Part shown: one piece after another, positions 15,867 to 23,930 of the stretch | How the letters are laid out: each line of letters starts with the position of its first letter | How positions within the stretch are numbered: the stretch's first letter is position 1 | Source: Candidatus Accumulibacter proximus | Lineage (GTDB): Bacteria > Pseudomonadota > Gammaproteobacteria > Burkholderiales > Rhodocyclaceae | NCBI GenBank assembly: GCA_016709675.1 | Contig: JADJMH010000029.1 | Location: forward strand, 10,005 to 74,004 | Length of the DNA: 64,000 nucleotides | Direction: 5' to 3' | Translations under genes and position numbers: made by a program | Notes under the pieces: generated by a model | Seen by the model: the letters and a program-made list of their open reading frames with translations, nothing else | Told to the model about the DNA's origin: nothing | Database searches by the model: none

Positions 15867-17325
15867 CGTTCAGCGCTCGCTTTTTGGCGAGATACTCGAC
15901 TGGATGCTGGCGCCCCTTCTCTTTGTCTGGCCGATCAGCATCGCGTTTACGCACTACTTCGCCAACAGCGTCGCCAGTTTCCCGTATGACCAGTCCTTGC
16001 GCGAACAGGTGGCCGCGATATCACGCCAGGTCAGTTTCGTCGACGGGCACCCGCAGCTCGAGCTGCCGGGGCTGGCGCAGGCTTTCCTGCGCTCTGACGA
16101 GATCGACAACGTCTATTTCCATCTGCTCGATCGCGACGGCAGACTGATTGCCGGCGACCCGGAGTTGCCAGCACCGAAGAAGCCCGAAGAGCTCTTGCAG
16201 AATGAGCACGGCGAGGTACTTTTCCGTGACGACGAATACCGCGGACAGACTCTTCGCGTCGCCTACATCCATCTGCTTGAAGCGGGCGGTCCCGAGCGTC
16301 TTGTTCTGATCGAGGTGGGTGAAACAACCGAAAAACGCTCCCAGCTGGCGAACAAGATCATCGCCAGCGTCATACTGCCGCAGTTCGTCATCATTCCGCT
16401 GGCGGTCGTCCTGGTCTGGTTCGGTCTGTCGCAAGGGCTGCGTCCTCTGACGCGTCTGCGCGACCGTATTGAAGCGCGGCGCGAAGCCGATCTGTCGCCG
16501 ATTGCGGTCCGCCGCGTGCCTGAGGAGCTCCGGCCACTGACCGAAGCATTCAATTCCATGCTGGCCAGAATGCAGCACAACGTAACCGCGCAGCGGCGTT
16601 TCATAGCCGATGCGGCGCATCAGATGCGAACGCCGCTGACCGGCTTAAAAACGCAGGCCCAGCTGGCAATGCGCGAAACCGACCCGGCAGAGCTGCGCCA
16701 CGCGCTCCGGCAGATCCTCAACGGCGCTGATCGGGCGTCGCATCTGGTCGATCAATTGCTGGCTCTGGCGCGTGCGGAGGCGAGCGAATACTCGCAGCAG
16801 ACCTTTGTCCCGCTGGATCTCGATCACCTGTTACGGGAAGTGGTTGAGACCTGGGTAGTCCAGGCTCTCGAGAAGCGCATCGATCTGGGTTATGAGGCCG
16901 CGGGCAGCGTGCTCATCCTCGGCAACGCCTTTCTCTTGCGCGAGATGATCAACAACCTGCTCGACAACGCGCTGCGCTACACACCCGCCAACGGATCGGT
17001 CACTGCCCGGGTGGTGGCGCAGGGTGACTTTGCTCTGCTCGAAATCGAGGACAGTGGACCCGGGATTGCCGACGAGGAGTCGCAAAGGGTCTTTGACCGC
17101 TTTTACCGTGTCGATGGGGCCGATGGCGAGGGCAGTGGTCTGGGACTGGCCATCGTTCGCGAGATTGCTGAAGTCCATCAGGCAGCAGCCAGCCTGCGTC
17201 GGAACAATCGGAACGTGGAGCGCGGCGAGCACCCGGGTTGTGTCGCCAGGATCGTGTTCCCGGTCCATCGGCCACCGACGCCGCGCGTTGCGACCCCCGA
17301 TCCGTTGCAGACCGGTTTTGCCTGA
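15835..17325 (+). CDS. Sensor histidine kinase (TctE type)
   Basis: About 496 residues: N-terminal membrane segment (WMLAPLLFVWPISIAFTHYF), periplasmic sensor region of the 2CSK-N type, second membrane segment (QFVIIPLAVVLVWFGLS), HAMP linker, HisKA with RFIADAAHQMRTPLTGL (phospho-His about 262) and HATPase with NNLLDNALRYTP, EDSGPGI and GSGLGLAIVREIAE. It overlaps the response regulator gene. The start is uncertain: only TTG codons (15823, 15835) or a late ATG at 15904 are in frame; 15835 is used as a compromise. Confidence 0.88.
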   Translation: MRNLRKREDPDVQRSLFGEILDWMLAPLLFVWPISIAFTHYFANSVASFPYDQSLREQVAAISRQVSFVDGHPQLELPGLAQAFLRSDEIDNVYFHLLDRDGRLIAGDPELPAPKKPEELLQNEHGEVLFRDDEYRGQTLRVAYIHLLEAGGPERLVLIEVGETTEKRSQLANKIIASVILPQFVIIPLAVVLVWFGLSQGLRPLTRLRDRIEARREADLSPIAVRRVPEELRPLTEAFNSMLARMQHNVTAQRRFIADAAHQMRTPLTGLKTQAQLAMRETDPAELRHALRQILNGADRASHLVDQLLALARAEASEYSQQTFVPLDLDHLLREVVETWVVQALEKRIDLGYEAAGSVLILGNAFLLREMINNLLDNALRYTPANGSVTARVVAQGDFALLEIEDSGPGIADEESQRVFDRFYRVDGADGEGSGLGLAIVREIAEVHQAAASLRRNNRNVERGEHPGCVARIVFPVHRPPTPRVATPDPLQTGFA

Positions 17326-17343
17326 TAACGATCGGGTGCCTGG

Positions 17344-17376
17344 GTCAGCAGGCCGGGCGATGCCGGGCTGCTTGAC
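17344..17376. terminator. Hairpin between convergent kinase and cbbR genes
   Basis: GTCAGCAG...CCGG and CCGG...CTGCTTGAC form an imperfect stem around a GCGATG loop, directly before the cbbR stop (17377) and 19 bases after the kinase stop. It can serve both strands. Confidence 0.5.
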
Positions 17377-18288
17377 TCACATCAGTTTTTTGAGATAACC
17401 CGGAGCGGATTCGAGAACAAAGTCCCAGAAGGCCGCCAAGGCAGGGGTCAAGTATTTGCTCCTGTGACGGACGATGTGCCATCGGCGCATGACGGGCGTT
17501 CCTTCGACTCTCAGAATGCTCAGACGCCCGGCGCTCAGTTCGAGTCCCAGCGTGTGCTGGGAAATGAAGCTGATGCCGAGCCCAGCCACAACAGCCTGCT
17601 TGATCGCTTCGTTGCTGCCCATTTCCATGCCGACCTGCGGCTTGATCGAACGCTCGCGAAAGAACTCCTCCATCGCCGAACGCGTCCCCGAACCCGATTC
17701 GCGCACGATCAGCGTTTCGTTAGCAAGGTCCTCGACGGCAACGCCCGAAAGCTTGGCCAGCGGATGCGCAACACTGGCGACGATGACCAGCGGGTGCGGC
17801 GCAAAGGCGACAGCCACCGCGTCGAGTTCTGCCGGCGGACGCCCCATGATGGCCAGATCGACTTCGTTGCCGGCGAGCAGGCGACTCACCGTATCACGAT
17901 TATCGATCAGCAACCGGATCCGTACGTCAGGGTGCGTCATGCAAAATTCAGCCAGCAAGCCTGGCGCGAAGTACTCGGCAGTACTGGCCACTGCAACCGC
18001 GACTCGTCCGCCCTTCAGGCCCTTCAGCGCCAGGAGCGCCTCATCCGCCTCCCTCAGCGACTGCAGGATCTGACGCGTATGGTTGAGCAGGATCTCGCCG
18101 CCCTCGGTCAGAAAGACCCGCTTGCCAATCCGTTCAAACAGCAGGGTCCCGCTGACCTCTTCCAACTGCTTGATCTGTAGCGAGATGGCGGCGTGCGTCA
18201 GGTGCAGGTTTTCGGCGGCGCGCGCAAACGACAGATGGCCGGCGGCCACCGAGAAGATCTGAAGCTGACGGATGGTGGCATTTCGCAT
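17377..18288 (-). CDS. cbbR: LysR-type regulator, CbbR-like
   Basis: 303 residues. N-terminal winged helix-turn-helix (RQLQIFSVAAGHLSFARAAE, LTHAAISLQIKQLEE, RVFLTEGGEILL), then a periplasmic-binding-protein-like effector domain (RVAVAVASTAEYFAPGLLAE, GNEVDLAIMGRPP, SNEAIKQAVVAGLGISFISQ). Family resemblance and its position divergent from fbp and prk identify it as the probable Calvin-cycle activator. CbbR proteins respond to metabolites such as RuBP or NADPH. RuBisCO genes are not in this window, so the other target must lie elsewhere. Confidence 0.85.
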   Translation of the reverse strand: MRNATIRQLQIFSVAAGHLSFARAAENLHLTHAAISLQIKQLEEVSGTLLFERIGKRVFLTEGGEILLNHTRQILQSLREADEALLALKGLKGGRVAVAVASTAEYFAPGLLAEFCMTHPDVRIRLLIDNRDTVSRLLAGNEVDLAIMGRPPAELDAVAVAFAPHPLVIVASVAHPLAKLSGVAVEDLANETLIVRESGSGTRSAMEEFFRERSIKPQVGMEMGSNEAIKQAVVAGLGISFISQHTLGLELSAGRLSILRVEGTPVMRRWHIVRHRSKYLTPALAAFWDFVLESAPGYLKKLM

Positions 18289-18298
18289 CGGTTATCTT

Positions 18299-18318
18299 TT
18301 ATTAACGAAAATTAATAA
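18299..18318. promoter_or_regulatory. Probable CbbR operator
   Basis: A perfect inverted repeat TTATTAA-CGAAAA-TTAATAA lies in the 116-base cbbR-fbp divergent gap, 86 bases before the fbp ATG. It contains the LysR-type T-N11-A core and has the A/T-rich palindrome expected for a CbbR site. A possible fbp -10 (TAGAAT, 18351-18356) follows. Confidence 0.65.
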
Positions 18319-18404
18319 TACCTTTAACTAGCGTTTTTGTATCAGGCCGCTAGAATCTGGTCAATCCCCACACCGACGAGGATTTTTTCTCCTGGAGTAT
18401 CGCC

Positions 18405-19487
18405 ATGTTATGCGGACGCACCAACGTTAACAAATTTCTGATCGAGGAACAGCGTCGCAATCCGACACTGGTCGGTGACTTCTCGATGCTTGTCAGCGAC
18501 GTCGTTCGTTCCTGCAAAGCGATTGCACAGGGCGTTTCGCGCGGCGCTCTGGCCGGAGTGCTGGGCGACGAGGGCAGCAAGAACGTGCAGGGGGAAGCGC
18601 AGAAGAAGCTCGACGTCCTCGCCAACCAGGCCTTCATTCACCATTGTGAATGGGGTGGTCACCTGGCCGCCATGGCTTCGGAAGAAATGGACGACATCTA
18701 CCCGATTCCCCCCGAAAATCCTCGCGGCAAGTATCTGCTGCTTTTCGACCCACTCGACGGGTCGTCGAACATCGATGTCAACCTGTCGGTCGGTAGCATC
18801 TTTTCCGTCTTGCTCTGCCCGGGGAATACCAGTGGGCGCGCGATCAGCGCGGCTGATTTTCTTCAACCCGGCAGCCGTCAGGTCGCCGCCGGCTACGCTC
18901 TTTACGGCCCGTCGACGATGCTCGTGCTGACCGTTGGCAGTGGCGTTTATGGTTTCACGCTCGATCGTGATATTGGCGAATTCCTGCTGACACACCCGAA
19001 CTTGTCGATTTCGCCGGAAACCCGCGAGTTTGCCATCAACGCCTCCAACGAACGCTTCTGGGAAGCGCCGGTGCAGCGGTACGTCGCTGAATGTCTGGCG
19101 GGCAAGACCGGCGTTCGAGGCCAGGACTTCAACATGCGCTGGGTGGCGTCGATGGTCGCCGAAGTCCATCGCATCCTGATGCGTGGCGGCGTTTTCATGT
19201 ATCCGCGTGACAGCAAGGACATGTCGAAGCCCGGCCGATTGCGCCTGATGTATGAAGCCAATCCGATGGCGATGATCGTCGGCCAGGCCGGTGGCCTGGC
19301 TTCAACCGGCAGCGAATGCATCCTCGATGTGCAGCCCACCAACCTGCACCAGCGGGTGCCGGTGATTCTCGGTTCACGCGACGAGGTCGAGCGCATTGAA
19401 CGCTATCACCGCGAGCACGCAACCGGTGAAGACCAGCCCTTCAGGTCGCCGCTCTTCTCGACACGGACGCTGTTCAGGGACGATTGA
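18405..19487 (+). CDS. fbp: Fructose-1,6-bisphosphatase class I
   Basis: 360 residues. Hydrolyses fructose-1,6-bisphosphate to fructose-6-phosphate in gluconeogenesis and the Calvin cycle. The metal-binding signature FDPLDGSSNIDVN sits at 114-126; other marks are GDEGSKNVQGEAQKKLDVLA, ASEEMDDI, NMRWVASMVAEVHRIL and the substrate-site segment GRLRLMYEANPMAMIVGQAGG. GGAG lies eight bases before the ATG. It is divergent from cbbR and 54 bases ahead of prk, so it is probably the Calvin-cycle copy (cbbF). Confidence 0.96.
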   Translation: MLCGRTNVNKFLIEEQRRNPTLVGDFSMLVSDVVRSCKAIAQGVSRGALAGVLGDEGSKNVQGEAQKKLDVLANQAFIHHCEWGGHLAAMASEEMDDIYPIPPENPRGKYLLLFDPLDGSSNIDVNLSVGSIFSVLLCPGNTSGRAISAADFLQPGSRQVAAGYALYGPSTMLVLTVGSGVYGFTLDRDIGEFLLTHPNLSISPETREFAINASNERFWEAPVQRYVAECLAGKTGVRGQDFNMRWVASMVAEVHRILMRGGVFMYPRDSKDMSKPGRLRLMYEANPMAMIVGQAGGLASTGSECILDVQPTNLHQRVPVILGSRDEVERIERYHREHATGEDQPFRSPLFSTRTLFRDD

Positions 19488-19541
19488 GCCTTGCCAGGCG
19501 GGCGACCGGAAACTCACCATCAAGCCACGGAGGTATAACCC

Positions 19542-20417
19542 ATGTCGATAAAAAACCCCGTCATCGCCATTACCGGCTCATCCGGAGCCGGCACGACGTC
19601 GGTCACGCGAGCGTTTCAACACATCTTCCGGCGGGAGAATCTCAACGCCGCAATCATCGAGGGCGATAGCTTCCATCGCTACGATCGCGCGGCGATGCGC
19701 GAGACAATGGCTGAAAAGAGCCTTACCGGGGACAACCATTTCAGCCACTTCGGCCCCGAGGCCAACCTGCTGTCCGAGTTGGAAGGACTGTTTCGCGAAT
19801 ACGGGGAAAGCGGTCGCGGAAAGCGCCGCCACTACGTGCACGACGAAGCCGAAGCCAAGCTCTATGGTTCCGCACCGGGCACCTTCACCGAGTGGGTTGA
19901 CCTGCCACCGGGAACTGACCTGCTGTTCTATGAAGGTCTGCACGGCGCCGTAGCGACGGACACCGTCGACGTTGGGCGCTACGTCGACCTGTGCATTGGC
20001 GTGGTGCCAATTATCAACCTCGAATGGATCCAGAAGCTTCATCGTGACAAGGCGCAGCGTGGGTACTCGACGGAGGCGGTGATGGATACCATCCTGCGGC
20101 GCATGCCTGACTACACCCACTACATCTGCCCGCAGTTTTCCAGAACACACGTCAATTTCCAGCGCGTGCCAACGGTGGACACATCGAACCCCTTCATCGC
20201 CCAGGATATTCCATCGCAGGACGAAAGCATGCTGGTGATCCGCTTTGCCAATCCCAAGGGCATCGACTTTGCCTACCTTCTGAGCATGTTGCATGACTCG
20301 TTCATGTCGCGACCGAACATCATTGTCTGCCCAGGTGGCAAGATGGGGCTGGCGATGCAGATCATTTTCACGCCGATGATCATGCAGCTGATGGACAAGA
20401 AGCGCCGCGCGCGCTGA
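19542..20417 (+). CDS. prk: Phosphoribulokinase
   Basis: 291 residues, the proteobacterial (short) type. Uses ATP to convert ribulose-5-phosphate to RuBP, the CO2 acceptor of the Calvin cycle. P-loop GSSGAGTTS at 12-20, EGDSFHRYDR, GDNHFSHFGPEANLL, YGSAPGTFTEW, LLFYEGLHGAV and IQKLHRDKAQRGYSTEAV all fit the family. GGAGG precedes the ATG by eight bases. Together with fbp and cbbR it forms a Calvin-cycle block; prk has no other common role, so the host likely fixes CO2 or uses the cycle as an electron sink. Confidence 0.97.
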   Translation: MSIKNPVIAITGSSGAGTTSVTRAFQHIFRRENLNAAIIEGDSFHRYDRAAMRETMAEKSLTGDNHFSHFGPEANLLSELEGLFREYGESGRGKRRHYVHDEAEAKLYGSAPGTFTEWVDLPPGTDLLFYEGLHGAVATDTVDVGRYVDLCIGVVPIINLEWIQKLHRDKAQRGYSTEAVMDTILRRMPDYTHYICPQFSRTHVNFQRVPTVDTSNPFIAQDIPSQDESMLVIRFANPKGIDFAYLLSMLHDSFMSRPNIIVCPGGKMGLAMQIIFTPMIMQLMDKKRRAR

Positions 20418-20587
20418 AGTCCAGGGCCCACTGGCGACAAGGTGCAACCACCTACCGTATCCCCGGGCGGTCTGTTGATCCCGCTGACAACAGCCTGGCA
20501 TCTCGTCGGCAGCGCCCTGTGACGCGGAAATCATTGCTAAACTAATGCAAATTGACGCTTGCGTCTCGACCTGCTGGTGTATCTTCA

Positions 20588-21118
20588 ATGCCGTTCATCA
20601 AACATCCTTCCTGTTTCTGGTTTGCAATCGCGCTTGCCATCTCGGCTTGCACGACGGTCGAGAAGCCGTTCGGAACAAGCGATTGGGGAAAAGGGGGCAC
20701 CGGCACCACCCAGCCCGCACGAACCGCGGCGTATTCCGGTCGGCAGGGCGCGGCCAAACCGACGCCCTTCGCAGATGACGAGGCAAGTCGGACGGTCTAT
20801 TTTGCTTCGAGCGATGCAACGATAGACAGTCAGGGAGCTGAAGTTCTTCGCCAGAATGCCCAGAAGTTGAAGGAGGATGCGCAACTGGTCGTCGTTCTGG
20901 TGGGTCATACGGACAACCTGGGCAGTTCCGCCTACAACCTTGCTGTAGCCGACAGGCGCATCGAGGCAGTAAGCGAGCGCCTCCGCTCGCTGGGGGTGGC
21001 GAGAAGTCAGATTCGGCGCCTGCCGGTCGGCAGCGAGGAAAGCAGCAAGCTCAAGTGCGATAGCGAGGTCTGCCGTCGCAGCATGCGACGCGTCGAACTG
21101 ATCTATGAAAGGCGTTGA
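20588..21118 (+). CDS. OmpA-family lipoprotein
   Basis: 176 residues: signal peptide with lipobox (ALAISAC, Cys21), a linker, and a C-terminal OmpA-like domain (about 75-176) with VGHTDNLGSSAYNLAVADRR and the peptidoglycan-binding pattern (N..L...R...V). It should be anchored in the outer membrane and bind the cell wall. Start ATG 20588 gives the signal peptide; an upstream in-frame ATG at 20552 would lengthen it without benefit. The last segment CDSEVCRRSMRRVEL replaces the usual NRRVE and carries two extra cysteines. Confidence 0.85.
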   Translation: MPFIKHPSCFWFAIALAISACTTVEKPFGTSDWGKGGTGTTQPARTAAYSGRQGAAKPTPFADDEASRTVYFASSDATIDSQGAEVLRQNAQKLKEDAQLVVVLVGHTDNLGSSAYNLAVADRRIEAVSERLRSLGVARSQIRRLPVGSEESSKLKCDSEVCRRSMRRVELIYERR

Positions 21119-21211
21119 CTGTCGGGTTCGGGGAACTTCAGCACGCGAAGATCTATCGTAGCCAGTCCTTCCGGCACCCACGGGCAAGTTCAGGTGGTTT
21201 CTGCAGGATAA

Positions 21212-21621
21212 TCAGACGGGCTGCCGCCAGATGTCCCGGCAACCCGTTTCCCGCATCCGCCACGAAGCTAGCGCCCCGAGGGTCGCCGCCCGGCAAGTAG
21301 AAGCAAGCCAGCGTGAAAATCGTCCGGCGTGTGGAAACGTGCCCCGCTCTCGGTCAGGCCACCCGGCGAGGTCCAATCCATGACCCAGCCAACCATTGGC
21401 TGCAGGATGGCGGCTGCCAGGAAGCCGCCAATATTGGTGACGCTGGTGGACATGCCGGAAAGCAGGGGCGGATTGACCTCCTTGGCGCAGGCCCAGGTGA
21501 GCGTGAAACTGGCCGTGACTAGCCCCATCAGCGCGAACAGCGGCTGGAAGAAGGACAACACGTAAGCCGCGACAACCATCGCCAGCGCCAGCGTACGCTG
21601 CTGATGGGCTAGATCACTCAT
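21212..21621 (-). pseudogene. C-terminal remnant of an MFS transporter gene
   Basis: Only the last third of a 12-helix MFS carrier is left: AMVVAAYVLSFFQPLFALMG, EVNPPLLSGMSTSVTNIGGF, LQPMVGWVMDW and FHAGLLLLAG. The reading then shifts frame near 21295; the other frame continues ATLGALASWRMRETGCRDIW, a typical MFS end. The N-terminal eight or so helices are absent, replaced by the chemoreceptor gene. An ATG at 21621 is probably fortuitous. Confidence 0.7.
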
Positions 21622-21707
21622 GTCGTGCACGGCGGGTTTGGCAGCCGGACTCCCGCAGTCCCGACGCCGGGGCTGGCAGACAGACGCCGCCAGCCGTCCG
21701 CTGCTGC

Positions 21708-23885
21708 TCAGGACAGCCCTCGGCTCGCCAGATCGCGCGCCAGCGCCCGGTCGACCTTGAGGAAGTGGTTCACCAGCCAATCGCGGACAAAGCCCATCAA
21801 CTCGATCGAGATCGTCCCACCGGCTTCGTACTGCCGCTTGAACTTCGACACATCCTCGATCAACTTGCGATGCGCCGCCAGATGCGCCTCGCGGTCGGCG
21901 TACTGGTGTTTGTTCATCAGCTTCTCTTCGAAGCCAAAATGGTTGATCGTGTAGTTGACGAGTTCGTCCAGGATCGAACCGCAGGCGGCGCGGCCTGCTC
22001 CCGAGCGCATCGCGCTGTTCAAGCGGTTGGCAATCTCGATCAGCACCTGGTGCTGACGGTCGATCTCGGCATGTCCGACGGCCAGAGCAGTTGACCACTC
22101 CATCAGCGGTTTCACCGCGGGCTGATTGCCGCGGGGCGCGCGCAGACTGCTGCTGCCGCTGTCGCTGGTACCGCCAATCTTGAAGCGCTGCACCATCGAG
22201 AACATTTCGCTGGACGCCTGTTCAAGTTCAGCCGCCGACTGCAGCGACTGCCTGATCACATTCTCTGTCTGTCCCGAGGCATTCATCACCTCATCGACAT
22301 TGCTGACGATGTCTTCGATACGCCGAGTCTGGTCTCGCGTGGCCTGCGACAGTGCCTGCATCTTCTGGAGAGTCTCCTGCGCCTGTTCCTCGATGGCATG
22401 CAGGGTATCGGCCGCGGAGTTGGCCTGCGCGACACCACTGGCGATCACCGGCGCTGCAGCCTTCATGCCCTCAACCGCACTCTCGGTATCGCTCCGGATA
22501 CCCTGCAGGATGCCGCCGATCTCGCTCGTCGCCTTGCTCGTTCGTTCCGCGAGCTTGCGCACCTCGTCGGCGACCACGGCAAAGCCACGCCCCTGCTCGC
22601 CTGCGCGGGCGGCTTCGATCGCTGCGTTCAGTGCCAGCAGGTTGGTCTGATCAGCAATCTCCTTGATCACCCTGGCCATCTGGCCAATTTCGCTGGTGCT
22701 TGCCACCAGCCGGGAAACCTGGTCCGAGGAAGCCGAGACCGTATCGGCAATGGCCTGCATCTCAACTGCCACCTTGGCGGCAACAGCGGCGCCGTCGTGG
22801 GCGCGCCGCGCAACTTCATGCGCACCGTCTTCGGTCGCATGGACGAGTCCGTTGACCACTTCAACACTTGTCGAAACGTCGGTGATCGCCGAACGGGTGT
22901 GCCTGACCGCACCGGCCTGTACCTGGGTGGCAAGGTTGATCTCGTTTGATTCGGCAGACAGGCGCTCGATGCTCGCCTGCACCTTGCTGGCGTTGTTGAA
23001 GATGGCGCGCAGCATCTCCTTGAGGTTGCTCTGCATGTGTGCCAAGACAAACAGCACGCTTCCCTTGTCACCCGCCTGCAGCGGAATCTCGTGCGTCAGG
23101 TCACCCTCGGCGATCTTGCTGGTCGCCCCCAGCGCCACGCGCGGCTCGCCGCCGAACTCGCTGACGATACTCCTCCTGACCATCCAGCCCGCCAGGAGCA
23201 GCAGGCAGGTCGCGCCAACGGCAAGCAACACGCTGTACTTTGCCTCGTCGATGAAGATCCGGTCCACGTCGTCGATGTAGATCCCGGAACCAACGACCCA
23301 GCCCCATGGTTCAAAGGTCTTGACGTAGGAAAGCTTGGTGAACAACTCGCTGGTCACGCCGCCGCCGGCGAGCGGTTTGGGCCACAGGTACTCGACATAG
23401 CCTTCGCCCGCTTGGCCAGCCACCTCGTTGAAACTGACGAACAGATTCTTGCCATCAACGCTGACCTTATCGCCGTTGAGCCCGGCCTGCAGCGAAATCG
23501 CCTTGTTGAAGCGGGCCTCATCAAGCACCTTGCCGTCGAGAGCCGGGACCGTCGGGTGCATCACCATCCGGGGTACTGGCTTGCCAAGGTCGTTGATCCA
23601 GAAATACTCGGTTTTCTCGTAACGCAGGTGCTTGACCGCCGCGATCGCCTGCTGTCTGGCTTCGTCCTCGGTCAACGTGCCCGCCTTCTGCAGTGCATGA
23701 TAATGGTCAAGGACGCCGACAACGGTTTCCACCAGATGGCGGGTCTTGACCTGGCGGTCGCTGTAAAGCAGGCCGTGCAGCGACCACAGGCTCTCCCAGA
23801 CAATCAGCAACATGGCCAGCAGGGCCAGGACTGCCGTCAGGGGCAGCCGGTTCATCAGACTGAGTCGACGTAGCGCTGCAATCAT
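21708..23885 (-). CDS. Methyl-accepting chemotaxis protein with C-terminal hemerythrin domain
   Basis: 725 residues. Membrane segment at about 14-32, periplasmic single-Cache domain (about 45-205, with EYFWINDLGKPVPRMVMHP and SYVKTFEPWGWVVGSGIYID), second membrane segment, HAMP, cytoplasmic signalling hairpin (tip EIADQTNLLALNAAIEAARA, about 409-428), then a bacteriohemerythrin domain at 596-715. All seven di-iron ligands can be placed: His612, His649, Glu653, His668, His672, His707, Asp712. It should sense a periplasmic ligand and also oxygen or redox state. Start 23885 has GGAGGG six bases ahead; an earlier frame start at 23930 is not needed. Confidence 0.93.
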   Translation of the reverse strand: MIAALRRLSLMNRLPLTAVLALLAMLLIVWESLWSLHGLLYSDRQVKTRHLVETVVGVLDHYHALQKAGTLTEDEARQQAIAAVKHLRYEKTEYFWINDLGKPVPRMVMHPTVPALDGKVLDEARFNKAISLQAGLNGDKVSVDGKNLFVSFNEVAGQAGEGYVEYLWPKPLAGGGVTSELFTKLSYVKTFEPWGWVVGSGIYIDDVDRIFIDEAKYSVLLAVGATCLLLLAGWMVRRSIVSEFGGEPRVALGATSKIAEGDLTHEIPLQAGDKGSVLFVLAHMQSNLKEMLRAIFNNASKVQASIERLSAESNEINLATQVQAGAVRHTRSAITDVSTSVEVVNGLVHATEDGAHEVARRAHDGAAVAAKVAVEMQAIADTVSASSDQVSRLVASTSEIGQMARVIKEIADQTNLLALNAAIEAARAGEQGRGFAVVADEVRKLAERTSKATSEIGGILQGIRSDTESAVEGMKAAAPVIASGVAQANSAADTLHAIEEQAQETLQKMQALSQATRDQTRRIEDIVSNVDEVMNASGQTENVIRQSLQSAAELEQASSEMFSMVQRFKIGGTSDSGSSSLRAPRGNQPAVKPLMEWSTALAVGHAEIDRQHQVLIEIANRLNSAMRSGAGRAACGSILDELVNYTINHFGFEEKLMNKHQYADREAHLAAHRKLIEDVSKFKRQYEAGGTISIELMGFVRDWLVNHFLKVDRALARDLASRGLS

Positions 23886-23930
23886 TTCAATCCCTCCATC
23901 GTTCACTAGCAACCGGGGATGCTGTACCAA

